Assembly (NCBI GenBank): GCA_026018925.1
Contig: JAKSZU010000004.1
Location: forward strand, 12,333,383-12,397,382
Source of the DNA: Tupaia tana
Lineage: Eukaryota > Chordata > Mammalia > Scandentia > Tupaiidae
Length of the DNA stretch: 64,000 bases
Direction of reading: 5' to 3'
The notes beneath the pieces are model-generated. The model worked only from the letters and a program-made list of their open reading frames with translations. It made no database searches and had not been told where the DNA came from. Position numbers and translations under genes: made by a program. This document shows positions 47,330 through 63,899 of this stretch, piece by piece (within the stretch, counting starts at the first letter, position 1; every line of letters begins with the position of its first letter).

Positions 47330-47454
47330 AAGAAGCAATATTCTTAAAATGATAGTTGGAGTATACTAGGCTCATTCCAGCAAAGCCATAGTCATGGGAG
47401 TGAGGATGCAGCCATACACTCCCCCCCCCCCCCCCCCGCCCCCTTTTTCTCTAT

Positions 47455-47690
47455 CTTTTTAAATAGTGGCCGAAGTACATGTGTACTTGCCAGAGATGAC
47501 AGGCAGTGGGAGAGGGAGAAGGGTACCCCTTAACGGGATGTGGTCAGCTACTGTCCCTTTCCTTCCCTCGCTCCAGCCTGTTGGCATTTGGGGCATGCCC
47601 TGTGTGTTGTTCAGCTGCTGGGGTTGAGATTGCACTGCTGTTGGCAGCATGGAGATTAGCTCCCTGATCGTCAGGCTTTGCCGCTGATGA
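47455..47690 (-). mobile_element. SINE-A, very old
   Basis: GTACATGTGTACTTGCCAGA, AACGGGATGTGGTCAGC and GTTGTTCAGCTGCTGGGG. The head is unclear. Confidence 0.55.
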
Positions 47691-48005
47691 CGTGGGGAGT
47701 TGCTCACCCTCAGATCCAACTTTATTCGTCTCTTTTTCTGAAAGAAATATAGAATGAAGAAAGTGCTCATGAAAACATTTTTTCTCCCCTGACTCTGGCC
47801 TGTTGGCAGCAGGTGGTGCTCACAGTGCAGTGGGGTGTTTTGCTCCTCAGCTCTGGCTAGGAAGAGTTCTGGCCTCTGTTTTGGTGTGCTTGGGCTGCTG
47901 AGCTCCTGGGAGGACGGTGCGGGGTGAGTCCCATAGAAGCCCTGTTGTATCGGGCCCTGTCCCCTCCCCGGGAAGACAGCACACATCCAGGCCCACTGTG
48001 GCACT

Positions 48006-48140
48006 TTGCCTGTCCGAATTTCACATCCACAGCAACCTCCCGAGTTGGACATGCCTCCGGTGTCATGTCAGAGGAAGCGAGGCTCAGAGGTGAAGTCACC
48101 GGCCGCAGGTCACAGAGCTGAGAGAGGGGCCCAGCTGTCG
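48006..48140 (-). mobile_element. MIR fragment
   Basis: GAAGCGAGGCTCAGAGGTGA and GCAGGTCACAGAGCTGAGAG match the reversed MIR core. Confidence 0.6.
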
Positions 48141-49059
48141 GGCCTTTCTGTGCTTTTAACCCTACCATTATGTGTGTGACCTTGCACTGGAGAAAAGCCA
48201 GGGCTGACAGTACAGCGTATTCGGGAGAGTGGGTTGCAGAAGTTCTCCCCCACGTTTGCTCGCTCCAGGTCACAAAACAATGGCGGTTTTGTGCCAGAAC
48301 TGTTACTGGTAACAGCAGTAGTGACGGTAGCAGAAGCATGTGTAAGAGCCCAGCCGTGCGCCAACACCAGGTTAGGTGTTTCTGGCTGTCCAGAGTTCTT
48401 TCTGGAATAAGATTCCTGTAAAATATGCCCTGTATCCCATGATCTGTGATAAGGGCTCGTGCACACGCTCACGGGAAGGCCTCTGTATTTACCGGAAACC
48501 CTTATAGTCCTTGAAGTAGTGAGTGTGTTTCTTTGCCTGCAGTTGGACTCTCAGCCACCTTGTGAGTTCTAGCCAGGTTGTGTCTGCGTGTGCGTATTTG
48601 CCGTCACACCGGCCAGCCGTGAAGTAAGAACGCAGCAGCCCTCACAGTGCTTCGTCCTCGCTCACGGAGTGCTGGCTGGCTCCACAGAAATCGGAGAGCT
48701 GTTCCCCAGCTCAGCACTCTGCCAGCAGATGGTGTTAGGCGAGCCTGTCAGGGCCCCCTAGAACCTGTTACGTGCAGTTACCCAGTTTTGTTTTGAATAC
48801 TCCGTATTTCTACTTAATGCACAATTCACATAAAGAGAATGTGCCACGATTACTGTAGTCTAGTCTAGAATCCAGTCTGCCTACTGTAGATGTATAGTTT
48901 ACTTTCGTTTAATTGTTTACTTCAAAATACTAAGGAAATAATTCCTCCTATATTCACCATCATCACCAGGATATTATATATCAGCTCTTAAACATCAGGC
49001 ATATGGGGCTCTTCTAAGGCTCGTTTCCTTTTAGTGGAAAGTAAGTTTCTATTTTCTTT
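48141..49059. other. Intron, nothing recognised
   Basis: Unique-looking sequence with no repeat or gene signal. Confidence 0.55.
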
Positions 49060-49220
49060 CTTTTTAAAGAATTATTTGATTTTATTTATTGTTACTATTA
49101 TTATTATTTAATTTAACCAGAGAGACAGAATGAAAAAGCAAGCTGCCAGGTCTGCGACTTGAGCCACAGTCAGCCGTGTGGGAGTCCAGTGCCTTCATCA
49201 CCATGCCACCTGCCGGCCCC
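49060..49220 (-). mobile_element. SINE-B
   Basis: TTTAATTTAACCAGAGAGAC, AGCAAGCTGCCAGG and CCACCTGCCGGCCCC. Confidence 0.93.
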
Positions 49221-49763
49221 AATTCTGTCTATTTCAAAGTGTGGTAATGTAATGATCGCAGTCAGGGCTGTGTTCTGTAGAATTACCCCGTTCTGTGGGT
49301 GGTCGCTTTGTGTCAGGTGCACACCGCCTGCATCTTGTCACACGTTTACAGTGCTGTGCACACCAGTGCCGAAGACACGTGAGCTGAGATGCTCTGCTGG
49401 AAGGGCCTTGGACTGGAGTGTGTGGCGAGTAAGTCCAGGGCGGCTCAGGACTTCCACGCTCAGCATGCCGTCTTTATCCCCGCTCCATGTCACAACGCCT
49501 GCCTGATACCAGGGTGCTAAGAGGTGTTTTTGAGTGAACCAAGTTCTTTGTTCGCAGCCGGACAAAGAAGTGTGGCGAAGCAGCTAGCACGAGCGATGCC
49601 GTGAGATGAGCAGTGACTTGGAAGGCTAGGAAAGCCCAGAATCCCACTGAAGAGACAGCTGCTCAGTGGAGCTGTCAGGTGTTTTCCAACACACATGCAC
49701 ACACGTGCATGCATGGATGTACACATGTGTGCATGTAACCCATTCCTGCTCATATCTCTGGGG

Positions 49764-49985
49764 GTGAAGGCAGCCGGATCTACATGGCCAACTGCACAGT
49801 TTGAGTCTTGGCCCAGTGGCTTGGAAAGTACACTGTGTGTAGTGTGCATCTACAATCCCAAGAGAAGAATGGTGGACGAGGGATTGTGGTGTTGCCCTCC
49901 TCACTGGGGGTGATTTCTTGCTTCCTCTGTCTCTGTCTCTTTCTGGTGAACACACATACCCTATAACAAAAACTAAAGAAGAACT
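49764..49985 (+). mobile_element. SINE-A, 5' shortened
   Basis: The A-box arm is missing. ACATGGCCAACTGCACAG, GAAGAATGGTGGACGAGGG and ACCCTATAACAAAAAC remain. Confidence 0.88.
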
Positions 49986-50165
49986 TGAAAAACAAGAACA
50001 AAACCCTTTCTGCTGTGCTGGAAATCACAGGGTCCCAGTTAACCAGGCAGTGGTGATGGGCTACTTCCTGGCAGGGCAAGGGCTCGATTTATTTGTTCAT
50101 AGATTGAATTCTTCTGTTTCACTTACAGATTTGATATTTAATGAATCCCTGTAAAGTAGTATTTT

Positions 50166-50283
50166 CTTTTTCTTTTTGAGAAAATGATCCTCCAGTGTTG
50201 CTTGGCTGACCTCAGACTCCTGGTCCTCCCACCTCAGCCTCCCAAGTCTCTGGGACTGCAAGCCTGTGCCACATCAGCTGCCC
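50166..50283 (-). mobile_element. 7SL-derived (FLAM-like) SINE fragment
   Basis: CTTGGCTGACCTCAGACTCC, CCACCTCAGCCTCCCAAG and CTCTGGGACTGCAAGCCTGT follow a TTTCTTTTTGAGA start. This is a clear reversed monomeric 7SL-SINE layout. Confidence 0.75.
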
Positions 50284-53218
<2,935 letters not shown>

Positions 53219-53378
53219 TAAATTCTTCAGGAAACCAGTCTTAAATAAAAATCTTAGCAGCCTTTCACCCTTTTGCTTAAACCTTCTATTGATTTCTGTT
53301 TTTCTACCCTAATTTTATTTGCTTCAGTTACTACCACACAGGGCTCATTGTTACAACCCACTTGGCTGAGGTTGTAAC

Positions 53379-53381
<3 letters not shown>

Positions 53382-53419
<38 letters not shown>
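53382..53419. repeat. (CA)n microsatellite
   Basis: About 19 CA units directly precede the poly-T tail of the - strand SINE-A at 53420. Confidence 0.9.
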
Positions 53420-53421
<2 letters not shown>

Positions 53422-53671
53422 TTTTTTAAAAAGATTTTTGCTGTAGGGTGCATGGGCTCAGTGGGGACACAGAGGCAGAGAGAGAAGGTGAGAAATCACT
53501 TGCCAAGGGCAGTGGCCTTGCTGCAGTCCCTTCTCCTACATTCTTCTCTTGGGATTCTTGGCATGCATGCACATGCTTCTGGCCTGAGTTCTAAGTTGCC
53601 AGGTTTGGAACTCAAACCATGGCCACTGACGAGGAAGCCCGGTGCCTTAGCCTCTGTGGCTCTGCTGGCCC
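53420..53671 (-). mobile_element. SINE-A
   Basis: TTTTTGCTGTAGGGTGCATG, GAGTTCTAAGTTGCCAGG and CTCTGCTGGCCCC. Confidence 0.88.
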
Positions 53672-54074
53672 CTGGAGCCGGTGTTTTTGAGAAGCTACTG
53701 GGTAACCCTGCGGATCTGCTGGGGTTGGGCCCTCAGCGTGGTGCGCTCTCTCTGAGGTGTGTGTGGAGGTCCCCACCTCCCTTCCTCATGGCTGCTTGCT
53801 CACACCTGTGTCATCGCCGGACGGGTCGTTTTCAGTTTGCTGTGGCTCCTGTGCTGGTCTAGGCCCTTGTCTTTGGGCACTGGTCTCTGGTCCGTGTAGT
53901 CAGCTTTTCTCGTTCATTGCCTAGGAAGCGCTGAGCTGGTGTCATTACCTCTAGAAAGCCTTCCTTGCTAATCGTTCCCTTTTTTTGTTTGATCACCAAT
54001 TATTGTGATGTTTTTATTTGCTTGCAGGTGTATACACGAGTGTTATTTCTCTCCCTTGGGACCAAAAGTTTTTT

Positions 54075-54257
54075 TTTTCTTCAAAGACAGCAATGTCATT
54101 TTCTCTTATTGATAGATTGATTGGTATTCTTCAATTTGACAAGGGAGAGAGAGAGAGAAAGGGAGAATGAGAAAGCAAGCTGCCAGGTCCAGGACTCGAA
54201 CCTCAGTTGGCCACGTGGGAGTCTAGCTCCTTAACCAACACACCACCTGGCGGCCTC
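54075..54257 (-). mobile_element. SINE-B
   Basis: TTCAATTTGACAAGGGAGAG to ACCACCTGGCGGCCT. GGGACCAAAAGTTTT and GGGACCAAAACTTTT flank it. Confidence 0.94.
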
Positions 54258-54649
54258 GGGACCAAAACTTTTAAAGGAAGGCAGGGCACCTTTGTTACTT
54301 CTCTCTTCCTGGCACAGTCACCGTTTTGGGGCCATAAATGTAACAGTGACTCAGTACAACACGACGGTAGACAAACGTCTTCCCACGAGCACATGTGTAG
54401 AGGCAGACCCCACCAAGGCCTGGCAGTCATGGCTGGCTGTGGTTGTGAGAGGTCGCCACTTCTCAGGTTTCGTACAGTCTCTGATCGTCAGTCAGACAGC
54501 CTAGCCTCTCTCAGGGCACCCTGTAGCTCCTTGTGATGGGAAATACTTCATACGGGAAAAGGGAAGCTCTTCCTAAGCAGAATGGCCTTCGCTAACTAGC
54601 GTTAGTATTTATGGGACACTCAGCTGCTTGGGTGTCTTTTTCTTTGTTT

Positions 54650-54893
54650 TCTCGTAAGATTTTTGCCACAGGCTGCATATTTTCAACAGAATGAGACATA
54701 GAGAGGGAAAGTGAGAAATACCCTCCAGGGGCAGGGCCATTCCACAGTCCCTTCTCCACTTCTCTTCTGGGGACCTTGGTCACGCACTCACATGTGCCCA
54801 GTGTGGTTCTCAAGCCGTTGGGGTGCCAACTCAAAGTGCGGTGTTGGTCACGTGATATCTAGTGCCCTGACCAGTCCGCCACCTGCTGGCCTG
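54650..54893 (-). mobile_element. SINE-A, older
   Basis: TTTTTGCCACAGGCTGCATA, GGTTCTCAAGCCGTTGGGG and GCCACCTGCTGGCCT. Confidence 0.85.
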
Positions 54894-55273
54894 GTCTTTG
54901 CTGTGAGTTCTTAGGTGTTCTCACAAATCAGGGGCTTGGGTTCATAGACAGGTCTCGTGTGAGGTCATACAGTGTACATGTGGCAGAGCCAGGCTTTCTC
55001 CAAAGCTCACGCATGCGCTTCACTGTGTCGCTGAGGATGTGCTCGCCTGCGTGGTCTTTGTAGTTGTCTTTGGAAGGTCTTTCCTTCACTACCTTCGTCT
55101 GCATCGCTCGAAACGAGGGGCTGGTCTTAGAGGTGGCACCTGTGCGCTTCTGGGATGGCTCTTTGATAATGAGAATCTCGTGCTTTGTTCTCATCAGCTG
55201 AGCCAGAACGACATGATTAAAGTACTTTCATAGATTTATGGGAAATGTTCACCACCCATACTATGGAACGGTG

Positions 55274-55469
55274 GGTTTTTTTTTTTTTTTTTTTTTTTGG
55301 TTTTGTTCTTCAAATAATTATTTATTTAATTATATTTATTCATTCACTTAATTTGAAATTGACCAGAGAGAGGGAAAGTGAGAAAGTAAACTACGAGGTC
55401 TGGGACTTGAACCATGTTTGGCCATGTGGGAGTGTCCAGTGCCTTAACCACTGTGCCACCTGCTGGCTC
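55274..55469 (-). mobile_element. SINE-B
   Basis: T24 run, TTGAAATTGACCAGAGAGAG and GCCACCTGCTGGCTCC. Confidence 0.93.
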
Positions 55470-55824
55470 CCAGACCTATGTATTTCTATGTGTATTTTAA
55501 TTCTAATCACATAGGAGTCGAAGCCAGTATCCTGATGAGCCAAGGTCAATTAATTTAATTGCTGTGGGATATTTTTCTAAATTTAACCTTGGGCCACATG
55601 ACCAGGTATTGGTAGTAGAAATGCCAGTTGGGAACGTTGGCAGCAGCACTGCGTGGTAGCAGCAGCCTGTGCCCAGCAGAAGCCACCTTGGTTGGTTTTA
55701 GGGGACGTGCGAGACTGTCATTATAGGTAACCGTCTTGGCATGACACCGGTTATTCCCATTTCACAGTCTAGGTAGGGCCTTCACTGTGTTTGTCCTCTC
55801 ATAGTGCTTATGTGCCTTCCTCCT

Positions 55825-55970
55825 CCCTCCCCCGCTGCGTGTGCGTGTGCATGTGTGCCAAAGCCCCGAGAGGAGAAGTGATTGTGGTGGCCATTCCCCC
55901 GGGGGGTCTTCTCTCTCTCTCTCTCTCTCTCTCTGGCCAGTGCGCACATTCCATAGCAAACTAAAACATG
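55825..55970 (+). mobile_element. SINE-A, 5'-truncated
   Basis: CGTGTGCGTGTGCATGTG, CCCCGAGAGGAGAAGTGATT, (CT)n and CATTCCATAGCAAACTAAAA. The tRNA head is absent. Confidence 0.85.
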
Positions 55971-56057
55971 TAAAAGAAATGGCAAACATGTTACTGGACA
56001 GTGATACACCCTGACTGACTTGTAGAAGATTGAAGAGGAAAGCAGAGATGTGTACCT

Positions 56058-56322
56058 AGTGGGGCAGCCGTGAAGCACTGTGCGAGGGAGATAGATTCCA
56101 CATGGCTGACCATGGTCTGAATTCTGGCCCTTGTGGCTTGAACAACGCACAAGACTTTGGCATGCCCATCATGCCCATCAGGTTCCTGAGGGAATAGAGA
56201 AATGGAGGAGAAAAGTAACTGGCGTGTCCAGGCTCTGCTGGGGGTGCTTTCTTTCTGTCTCTGTCTCTCTTTCTCCCTGTCTCATGTATATGTATGTACC
56301 CTCTGGCATGAACAAAACATGA
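56058..56322 (+). mobile_element. SINE-A, older
   Basis: CATGGCTGACCATGGTCTGA, GTGGCTTGAACAACGCAC and GTATGTACCCTCTGGCATG. Confidence 0.78.
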
Positions 56323-57695
<1,373 letters not shown>

Positions 57696-57709
57696 TGAGA
57701 TGTCTTTTA

Positions 57710-57845
57710 TGTTTCAGGCACTTGGTCAGTGTGTCTAAGTGAAGAAATGATACTAACTCAATTTATATGTGAGAAAAGTGCTTAGAGAGTTGTCCAGTTA
57801 GGGCTGCACCCTAGCAGGTGGCGAGTCAGATCACTTCAGAGTTCT
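57710..57845 (-). mobile_element. Possible MIR fragment
   Basis: CAGGCACTTGGTCAGTGTGT, AAGTGCTTAGAGAGTTGTCC and a late GGTGGCGAGTCAGA fit the reversed MIR order. Confidence 0.45.
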
Positions 57846-57995
57846 GCACGTGGCTTGCCCCCAAGGGGAGGCAGTTACTTATACCGCTGATTTAAAACAC
57901 CCATCAGGTAGGACACAAACCTGAAACCCAGTTATAGCTGTATTAATTTACAGGAGCTTTTTTATTTGCATTGGGAAATGACTGTAAAACTACGT

Positions 57996-58028
<33 letters not shown>

Positions 58029-58252
58029 GAGATTTTTTGCTATAGGGTGTCTGTTCGTTAGAGAGAGAGAAAGTGAGAAATCACCTCCCGGGGGGACGAC
58101 CATACTGTAGTCCCTTCTCCATTCTCCTTTCAGGATCTTGGGCACACACACACATGCCCATTGTGAGTTTCAAGCCTCTGGGTCCAGGACTTGGACCATG
58201 GTTGACTCTGTGGGAGTCCAGTGATAAAACCATTTCGCCATCTGTTGGTCCC
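57996..58252 (-). mobile_element. SINE-A, long T-tail
   Basis: T-run of about 28, TTTTTGCTATAGGGTGTCTG and CATCTGTTGGTCCC. Confidence 0.94.
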
Positions 58253-58529
58253 AGTATGTCGGTTTCTTAATAGTTATTTACCTAATTACTAAGATAACCC
58301 CTCTGTATTGCTAAATATTGTTTGGACAGGTAAACTCCATAGGAATGCAAAGTCACCATCAAATTCTATGACAGAAAACCAACATTAATATTCTTGGGAT
58401 CTGTCATCCTAGCTTATTATCTGTCTACTTTGTTCAAACTTGCGATTATCCTTTCTACCCTTAGTGTCGCATCATGTTCACCACTTTCTCGTGCTACTGT
58501 TTCCTTGTTTCTGTTTTGCTTTGTTCTTT

Positions 58530-58766
58530 TTGCTTTAGGGTGTATGCACTTGCTAGAGCGAGCGAGCGAGAGAGAGAGTGAGAGTGGAAAGTTACAGAGC
58601 ACCTTTTGGGGTGCTTTCCCCTGTCCTTCCTCCATTCTCCCCTCAGGACTTGGGGCACATGTGCACACACATCTAGTGTGCTTTTCAAGGTGCAGTCTAG
58701 GGCTCGAACCACGTAGTTGCCCACGTGGAATCCAGCTGCCTTCGTCACCACGCTACTAGCTGGCCC
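58530..58766 (-). mobile_element. SINE-A, older
   Basis: GCTTTAGGGTGTATGCACTT, GTGTGCTTTTCAAGGTGC and CTACTAGCTGGCCC. TTTGTTCTTTYT flanks it. Confidence 0.85.
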
Positions 58767-59428
58767 TTTTGTTCTTTCTAATAACATCTTTGTTAGGTAC
58801 ATTTAAAAAGTGTACCCACAGCTTATTTTGAGTAGCCTGTCACATTGGATTTGAGCTTAGCAGTATTTCGGTGTTGTGACTGAGACCGGTGATCACCCTT
58901 CTCATAAGCCCGTGGAGATTCCTCGGCATAAATTCTGGTAGTGGAACTCTTTGGAGTAAATGAAGCTGAGCATTTAGGTGCCTTATTAGGTAAAAACTGT
59001 TTCTTGAGGCGGAACACCGCGCTTTATGCACATGGGGGCGATCTAGACAGGAGTCCTTTGCTCTCATCGGTCTTCATAGGAGAACGCACGATTAGTGTCT
59101 CAGGTCCCAGGTCCCACAGAGTGCCAGAGAGACACAGGTCTTGACATGCTTGTTGTTTGAGCCTGGATCGGTAATTTTACTGAGGCACCTTTTTGAAACC
59201 TATTAAAATTATTTTCTTGGCAACAGATGTAATTCTAGTGCTAGGTAAGTGAAGGAATTCGATAAATGATTTGTTGACAGAATGAATGGTGTCTTTAAAA
59301 ATTACTTACGATCCTTATCAACAGGTGTTTGCAGTATGTTGATTTTTTTTTAAAGTCAGGTTGTAAATTTATTACAGATTAAAAATGAAGTTCTTTAAAT
59401 TAAAATCTCAACTTGATCAAATATGAAA
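58767..59428. other. Intron, nothing recognised
   Basis: AT-rich after 59160; no feature. Confidence 0.55.
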
Positions 59429-59445
59429 CAATTTATAAACCCTTT

Positions 59446-59688
59446 TTTCTTGGGGAGGGGGGAGATTTTTTTGGTTATAGGGCTCATGCACTCACTTGAG
59501 ACAGAAAGTGAGAAGTTACCACCCTTCCGGCGGGGCGGGAGGGTATGTGGATGGCCAGTCTCCTCGGGGTTTGGGGCACGCACACGCATACGCATTCTGT
59601 GTGGTTTTCAACTTCTAGGTCCAGGACTTGAACCGTGTTCAACTGGTTCGAGTCCAGTGATGTAATTACTATGCCATCTGCTAGTTCC
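59446..59688 (-). mobile_element. SINE-A
   Basis: TTTGGTTATAGGGCTCATGC, GTGGTTTTCAACTTCTAGG and CATCTGCTAGTTCC. AATTTATAAWCC flanks it. Confidence 0.9.
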
Positions 59689-59766
59689 AATTTATAATCC
59701 TTTAAAGGTTTATTGAGAAAAACAAGGCTTTAAAAAAAATTTGTCAATACGAAAAAGAGAAATCTT

Positions 59767-59947
59767 TTTTATAATAAATTATTTTATTTAACTTCATTTA
59801 TTTAGTTTTAATTTTGACCAGAGAGGGACAGAGTGAAAAGAGAGAGGGGGGAAAATGAGAAAGCAAGCCATGAGGTCCAAGACTCGAACCACAGTTTGCC
59901 ATGGGGGAGTCCAGTGCCCTTAACCACCATGCCACCTGCCAGCCTCC
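59767..59947 (-). mobile_element. SINE-B, perfect duplication
   Basis: TTTTGACCAGAGAGGGACAG to CCACCTGCCAGCCTCC. 15-bp AAAAAGAGAAATCTT at 59752-59766 and 59948-59962. Confidence 0.96.
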
Positions 59948-59962
59948 AAAAAGAGAAATCTT

Positions 59963-61444
59963 GAGGTAAAAACCAGTAAGAGCTCTGTGCTGTGGAGGTG
60001 ATGTGGGACCCCTAGTTACCTGGTCACTGGGGCGAGAGCATGCACTGTCGGTCTTGGGTACCATACTCGTTTCTTGTTGGTTGTGTAACCTGGAAGACGT
60101 GGTGCATCTCATTTGCTCAGCTCGCTCCAGTTCTGCTCAGCCTTGGAGGAGACCGCATCTCAGCTGGCAGTCAGCTACTTTGGTCTCTTTGTCATCTTTA
60201 GGTTCCGGGCTCTCAGGGCATCTGTGTTGGTGACTGGAGTGGCGGTCGCCCGGATGTTGAGGTGGCTGCTGACTGTGGGCCCCGTCTCCAGGACTTTCCT
60301 TCCCCTCCTCGTTGCCACGTGCTGGCCACCTTTGTGAGGAGGGCCCAGGCTGGCAGAGTCGTGGCCTGTATCCCTGCTGCACACCTGTCTAGCTGGCCAG
60401 CCTCGTGCACCCTGACGGTCAGCACCCTCACCTGCCCACCCTCCTCAGGAGGGTCTCCGTGTGTAGGAAGGGGGCCATTGGCTGCGGTAGGACTGGAAGT
60501 GTTGGGCCTGGCCTTCAAACACACTCTGGGATTTCTCCTTCTCCCGTGTCCATCCTTGGGCCCTTTCCCTAGCAACTGCCCGGAGGACTGGTGGTGTGGC
60601 TGGAGGCGATGTGGTGTCACTCCTACTGCGCAGTCACTGCCTCCAGCTGGCGCTCCCAGGCCTGGGCCTGCACCTGCTACCAACGCTTCCCCCCCTCCCC
60701 CCCGCCACAGCGGTGCCTGTCCACGCTCCCGGCTGTCCTCTGGGGCCAGCTGTTCTCTGTGGCAGTCTGCTGCCCAGACACATCTCCCAGAACTGCTCCT
60801 GTCGTAAGACTGTGTCCATGTCTCATGGTGAACCCTTTCTCTCTCCCTGGACATGTGACTTTTGTGTCTCCCCTGTCCCTTGCCCCCATTCGAGTGCCAC
60901 CGCTGTGAGGCCCCGAGCCCCATGGCTGCCACTGCCCGTGTTGCCAGCGTGGTGCCGACTGCACTGAGGGGGCCTGGTCTTGCTACCTGTGCTGGTGGTG
61001 CGGAGCTGGCTGACTGGGGCAGGGTTCTCTGCAGTGTGGTGGTGGCAGGGGCCGCTCTCTGCACCCCGTCAGTCAAACTCATGATCTCTTTTTAAAGCAA
61101 CAATTGACTTTTTCTTCGAGAGGAGACAGACAGAGACTGACAGCCATCCTCGACACAGTGCCCTTGCTGTGCCCACTCCCGTTCCTGGCTGGCCCAGCAT
61201 GCTGTGGGGAGTGGGGTCGCCCACAGACACCCAGGACCGTGTGTCAGCGCTGCACCTCTGCCTAGCCCGCGCCGGCTGTTAAATAACTTTATATTCGCTG
61301 TTTTTCATGCAGCGTCTGTCTTTTTTTTTTTTTTTTTTTGCGATGATCTTTGTGTTTGAATGGCTGCCAAATCATTGTGGATTTGGAAGTCTAAAGTAAT
61401 TGTCATGTTTTAAAATTAGCTCTAAAATAGCAAACATGGCAGTA
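59963..61444. other. GC-rich SINE-free intron block with long accidental frames
   Basis: About 1.4 kb with no retroelement. A 289-codon frame on - (60213-61082) overlaps open frames on +. None has a domain, and all are low-complexity and rich in Ala, Gly, Arg and Pro, typical of GC-rich non-coding sequence. Confidence 0.5.
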
Positions 61445-61605
61445 GTAACTGCTGTTTATTGAAAGTGTAAAGCTGAGGGCTCTACATATAATTTCTAGCC
61501 CTTTCTCTGAGTCCTATAGATTACACTTCTCATTTTATGATTGAGGAAATGGGATTTGCGAGCCTACGGTCACACGGATATTAAGTTGTGAAGATTTAGA
61601 CACAA
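61445..61605 (-). mobile_element. MIR element
   Basis: ATTTATGATTGAGGAAATGG-like sequence followed by GGTCACACGGATATTAAGTT matches the reversed MIR core. Confidence 0.7.
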
Positions 61606-61756
61606 GTCTCTCACTTTCCAACTCGTTTCTGATCATGCAGTGATGTGCAGAGTTTAGGAAGCCTGAGACCTGATCTTCTTCCAGTAGCTGGCCAAGCAGT
61701 GCAAGTTGCATGAATTCTTAATGCATATTCCTTTGCTATGTCAGTGATCATGATAG

Positions 61757-61975
61757 GGCCAGCCGGTGTAGCATGGTGGTTAAAGAGCTGGATCCCACAT
61801 TGACAACCGTACGGTTCAAGCCCTGGACCTGGCAACTTGAAAAACATACTGGGTGTGTGTGCGTGTGTGCCCAGAATCCTGAAAGGCAGTGCAGAGATGT
61901 AGAGGCCAACCCTCATGAGGGGCGCTCTCTCTTGAGCACACAGCCTATGGAGAATCTTTTCAAGAAAACAAAAAA
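61757..61975 (+). mobile_element. SINE-A, older subtype
   Basis: GCCAGCCGGTGTAGCATGG, CAACTTGAAAAACATACTGG and GCACACAGCCTATGGAG. CATGATAG duplicated at both ends. Confidence 0.9.
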
Positions 61976-62189
61976 CATGATAGTCATGAATTTTTAAGTT
62001 TTTTTTGTCATTCTTCATTAGAGACCTCACAATGAAATTGTTTTTAACATTAGCTTGTAATAACAGCCATTGTTTTAGTTCCAGGTTTTTTTTTTTTTTT
62101 TTCTTTCTAGTTTATGGTTTCAGATGTTTTGAGAAAGGCGTTATTTCTTGGTGAATTAGTTTGTCATACTACCTAAAATGAGAGACTTT

Positions 62190-62385
62190 TATTTTTTCTT
62201 TTTAAATTTTTTGCTGTAGGGTATGTGTGCTCACCAGAGAAAGAGAAGAAAGAGAGAGAGAGAGAGAGAGAGGAGGAAAGTGAGAAACAAACTCCTACAG
62301 GGAGTGGCCATGCTACGTGTCTACATGCACCTGGTGTGGTTTTCAAGCTGCCGCGTCCTGGACTTGAACTAACCGTCCCTGGTGT
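62190..62385 (-). mobile_element. SINE-A, 5'-truncated
   Basis: TTTTTGCTGTAGGGTATGTG, (GA)n and GGTTTTCAAGCTGCCGCG. It stops inside the B-box region. Confidence 0.82.
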
Positions 62386-62798
62386 AGTTATTGGGACTTC
62401 AGCTATTCCAGCTTTCTTCTGATACCTTTTCCTTTTTCCCTTTTTCCGGCATTGGGTTGAACCCAGTCCTGGGTGGTAAACTTGGCCGTGAGTTGGTGTT
62501 GGGTGCTGCATTTTGAGAGGAGTTAGAATAGCTCCTGAACTCCTGGCCTGGGGGAGACTGTTGATGGCCGAGAACCACTAAGAAGGACGACCATTCGAGT
62601 GTCTCCACGGAGCGTCGGGTTGCTGATGAGGTACTGGTTTGCATTCAGAGGCTTAGGGTTAGTACTTTTGAAAAGAAAGGTATATTTGACAGCTTCTGCA
62701 TCATCAGGGGAGGTGTAAACTAACTTGTAGGGTAATGTTTTGCAAATACGTACTCATTTTTGTTGATTTTGTTAGACTTGAAAAAATGTTACTTGTGG

Positions 62799-63040
62799 GG
62801 CCAGCAGGTGGCACAGCGGCTAAAGTGCTAGATTCCCATATGGCCATCTCTATGGTTTGAGTCCCGGACCTGGCAGCTTGCAATTTGCCAGCCACATGAA
62901 CATGTGTCCAAGATCCTGCGAGGAGGGTGGAAGAAAAGGGATTGCACTGCGCCATGCGCCCGGCCGCCCCGGAGTGATCTCTCTCTGTCTGTCTGTCTGT
63001 CTGTCTTTGGCAAGTGCATTCACCTTATAGGAAAAACGAA
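62799..63040 (+). mobile_element. SINE-A, older subtype
   Basis: GGCCAGCAGGTGGCACAGCG, CAGCTTGCAATTTGCCAGC, (CTGT)n and CACCTTATAGGAAAAACG. GTTACTTGTG at 62789 and 63041. Confidence 0.93.
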
Positions 63041-63050
63041 GTTACTTGTG

Positions 63051-63893
63051 AATTTCACATATTTGTTTCCATAAAAATTGATAGATTTAACCCCAGCTGG
63101 TAAAGCCAAAATATGTGATTATTGGCATATGATTTACAAACTGATCTATGATCAAATCATGTTTGTAGACAGTGGACAACAATCTTACATATGGTGCTTT
63201 CCCCCTCATTTAAACAAGACCTGCCAGTAATCTCAAATACCTCTTTCTTTGGGTACTTGTCATCCCCCCCACCCTGCCCTTCTTATGTTTGGCTTCCAAC
63301 CAGATGGTGACCTACATCTTTATGCCCTGTGAAAATTCTGCTTTTGATGTTTGTTTATTTAGTTCTTCAACCACTTTGAGTTACCGTATTTGCTGTGTTT
63401 CTGTATATGCTGTTTATTTGCCTGACATGGGATCGCTTCTGGGTCGCTGCGCAGACTTGTTTGTGTCGGCCCAGGAACTCGGCCTGTGCAGCCCCTCCTG
63501 GTGCTTGAAGTCTGTCCTCTCTTCCTCAGTTCATTAGATTCTTTAGGTCACAAATGAATACGTTGCATATTCTGTTAATAATAGTGTCTCGCTCATGGTT
63601 ATTTTCTGCTGGGAGTCAGGCCTGTGCCTTGTAAACAACATTCCCAACATCCCACACAGATCTGCTCGATCAGCTGGTGAGTCTCGCTGCCTACAGGGAA
63701 GGCGGTGAGAGACTTGGATAAATTAAATGCCCACATCTCTCTCTTGCCCGTATGGTCAATGTTGCTCATCTTATGCCCATTTAATGAATATGTCCTTGAT
63801 TTGTAGTGTTTTCACTTTATTTTTACCAAATAGTCTGTACCCAGGAACTGAATCTTTTTTTAAAAAAAAAACATTTATTTATTTATTGTGATC
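63051..63893. other. Intron, nothing recognised
   Basis: Ends in an A/T tail-like stretch (63861-63893) that may be part of another SINE continuing past the window. Confidence 0.5.
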
Positions 63894-63899
63894 ATTTTT

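Noticed and set aside
60213-61082. 289-codon open frame on - in GC-rich intron
   Set aside because: Opposite-strand frames are equally open, the composition is low-complexity, there is no known domain, and it lies inside a PUM1 intron. GC-rich sequence has few stop codons.
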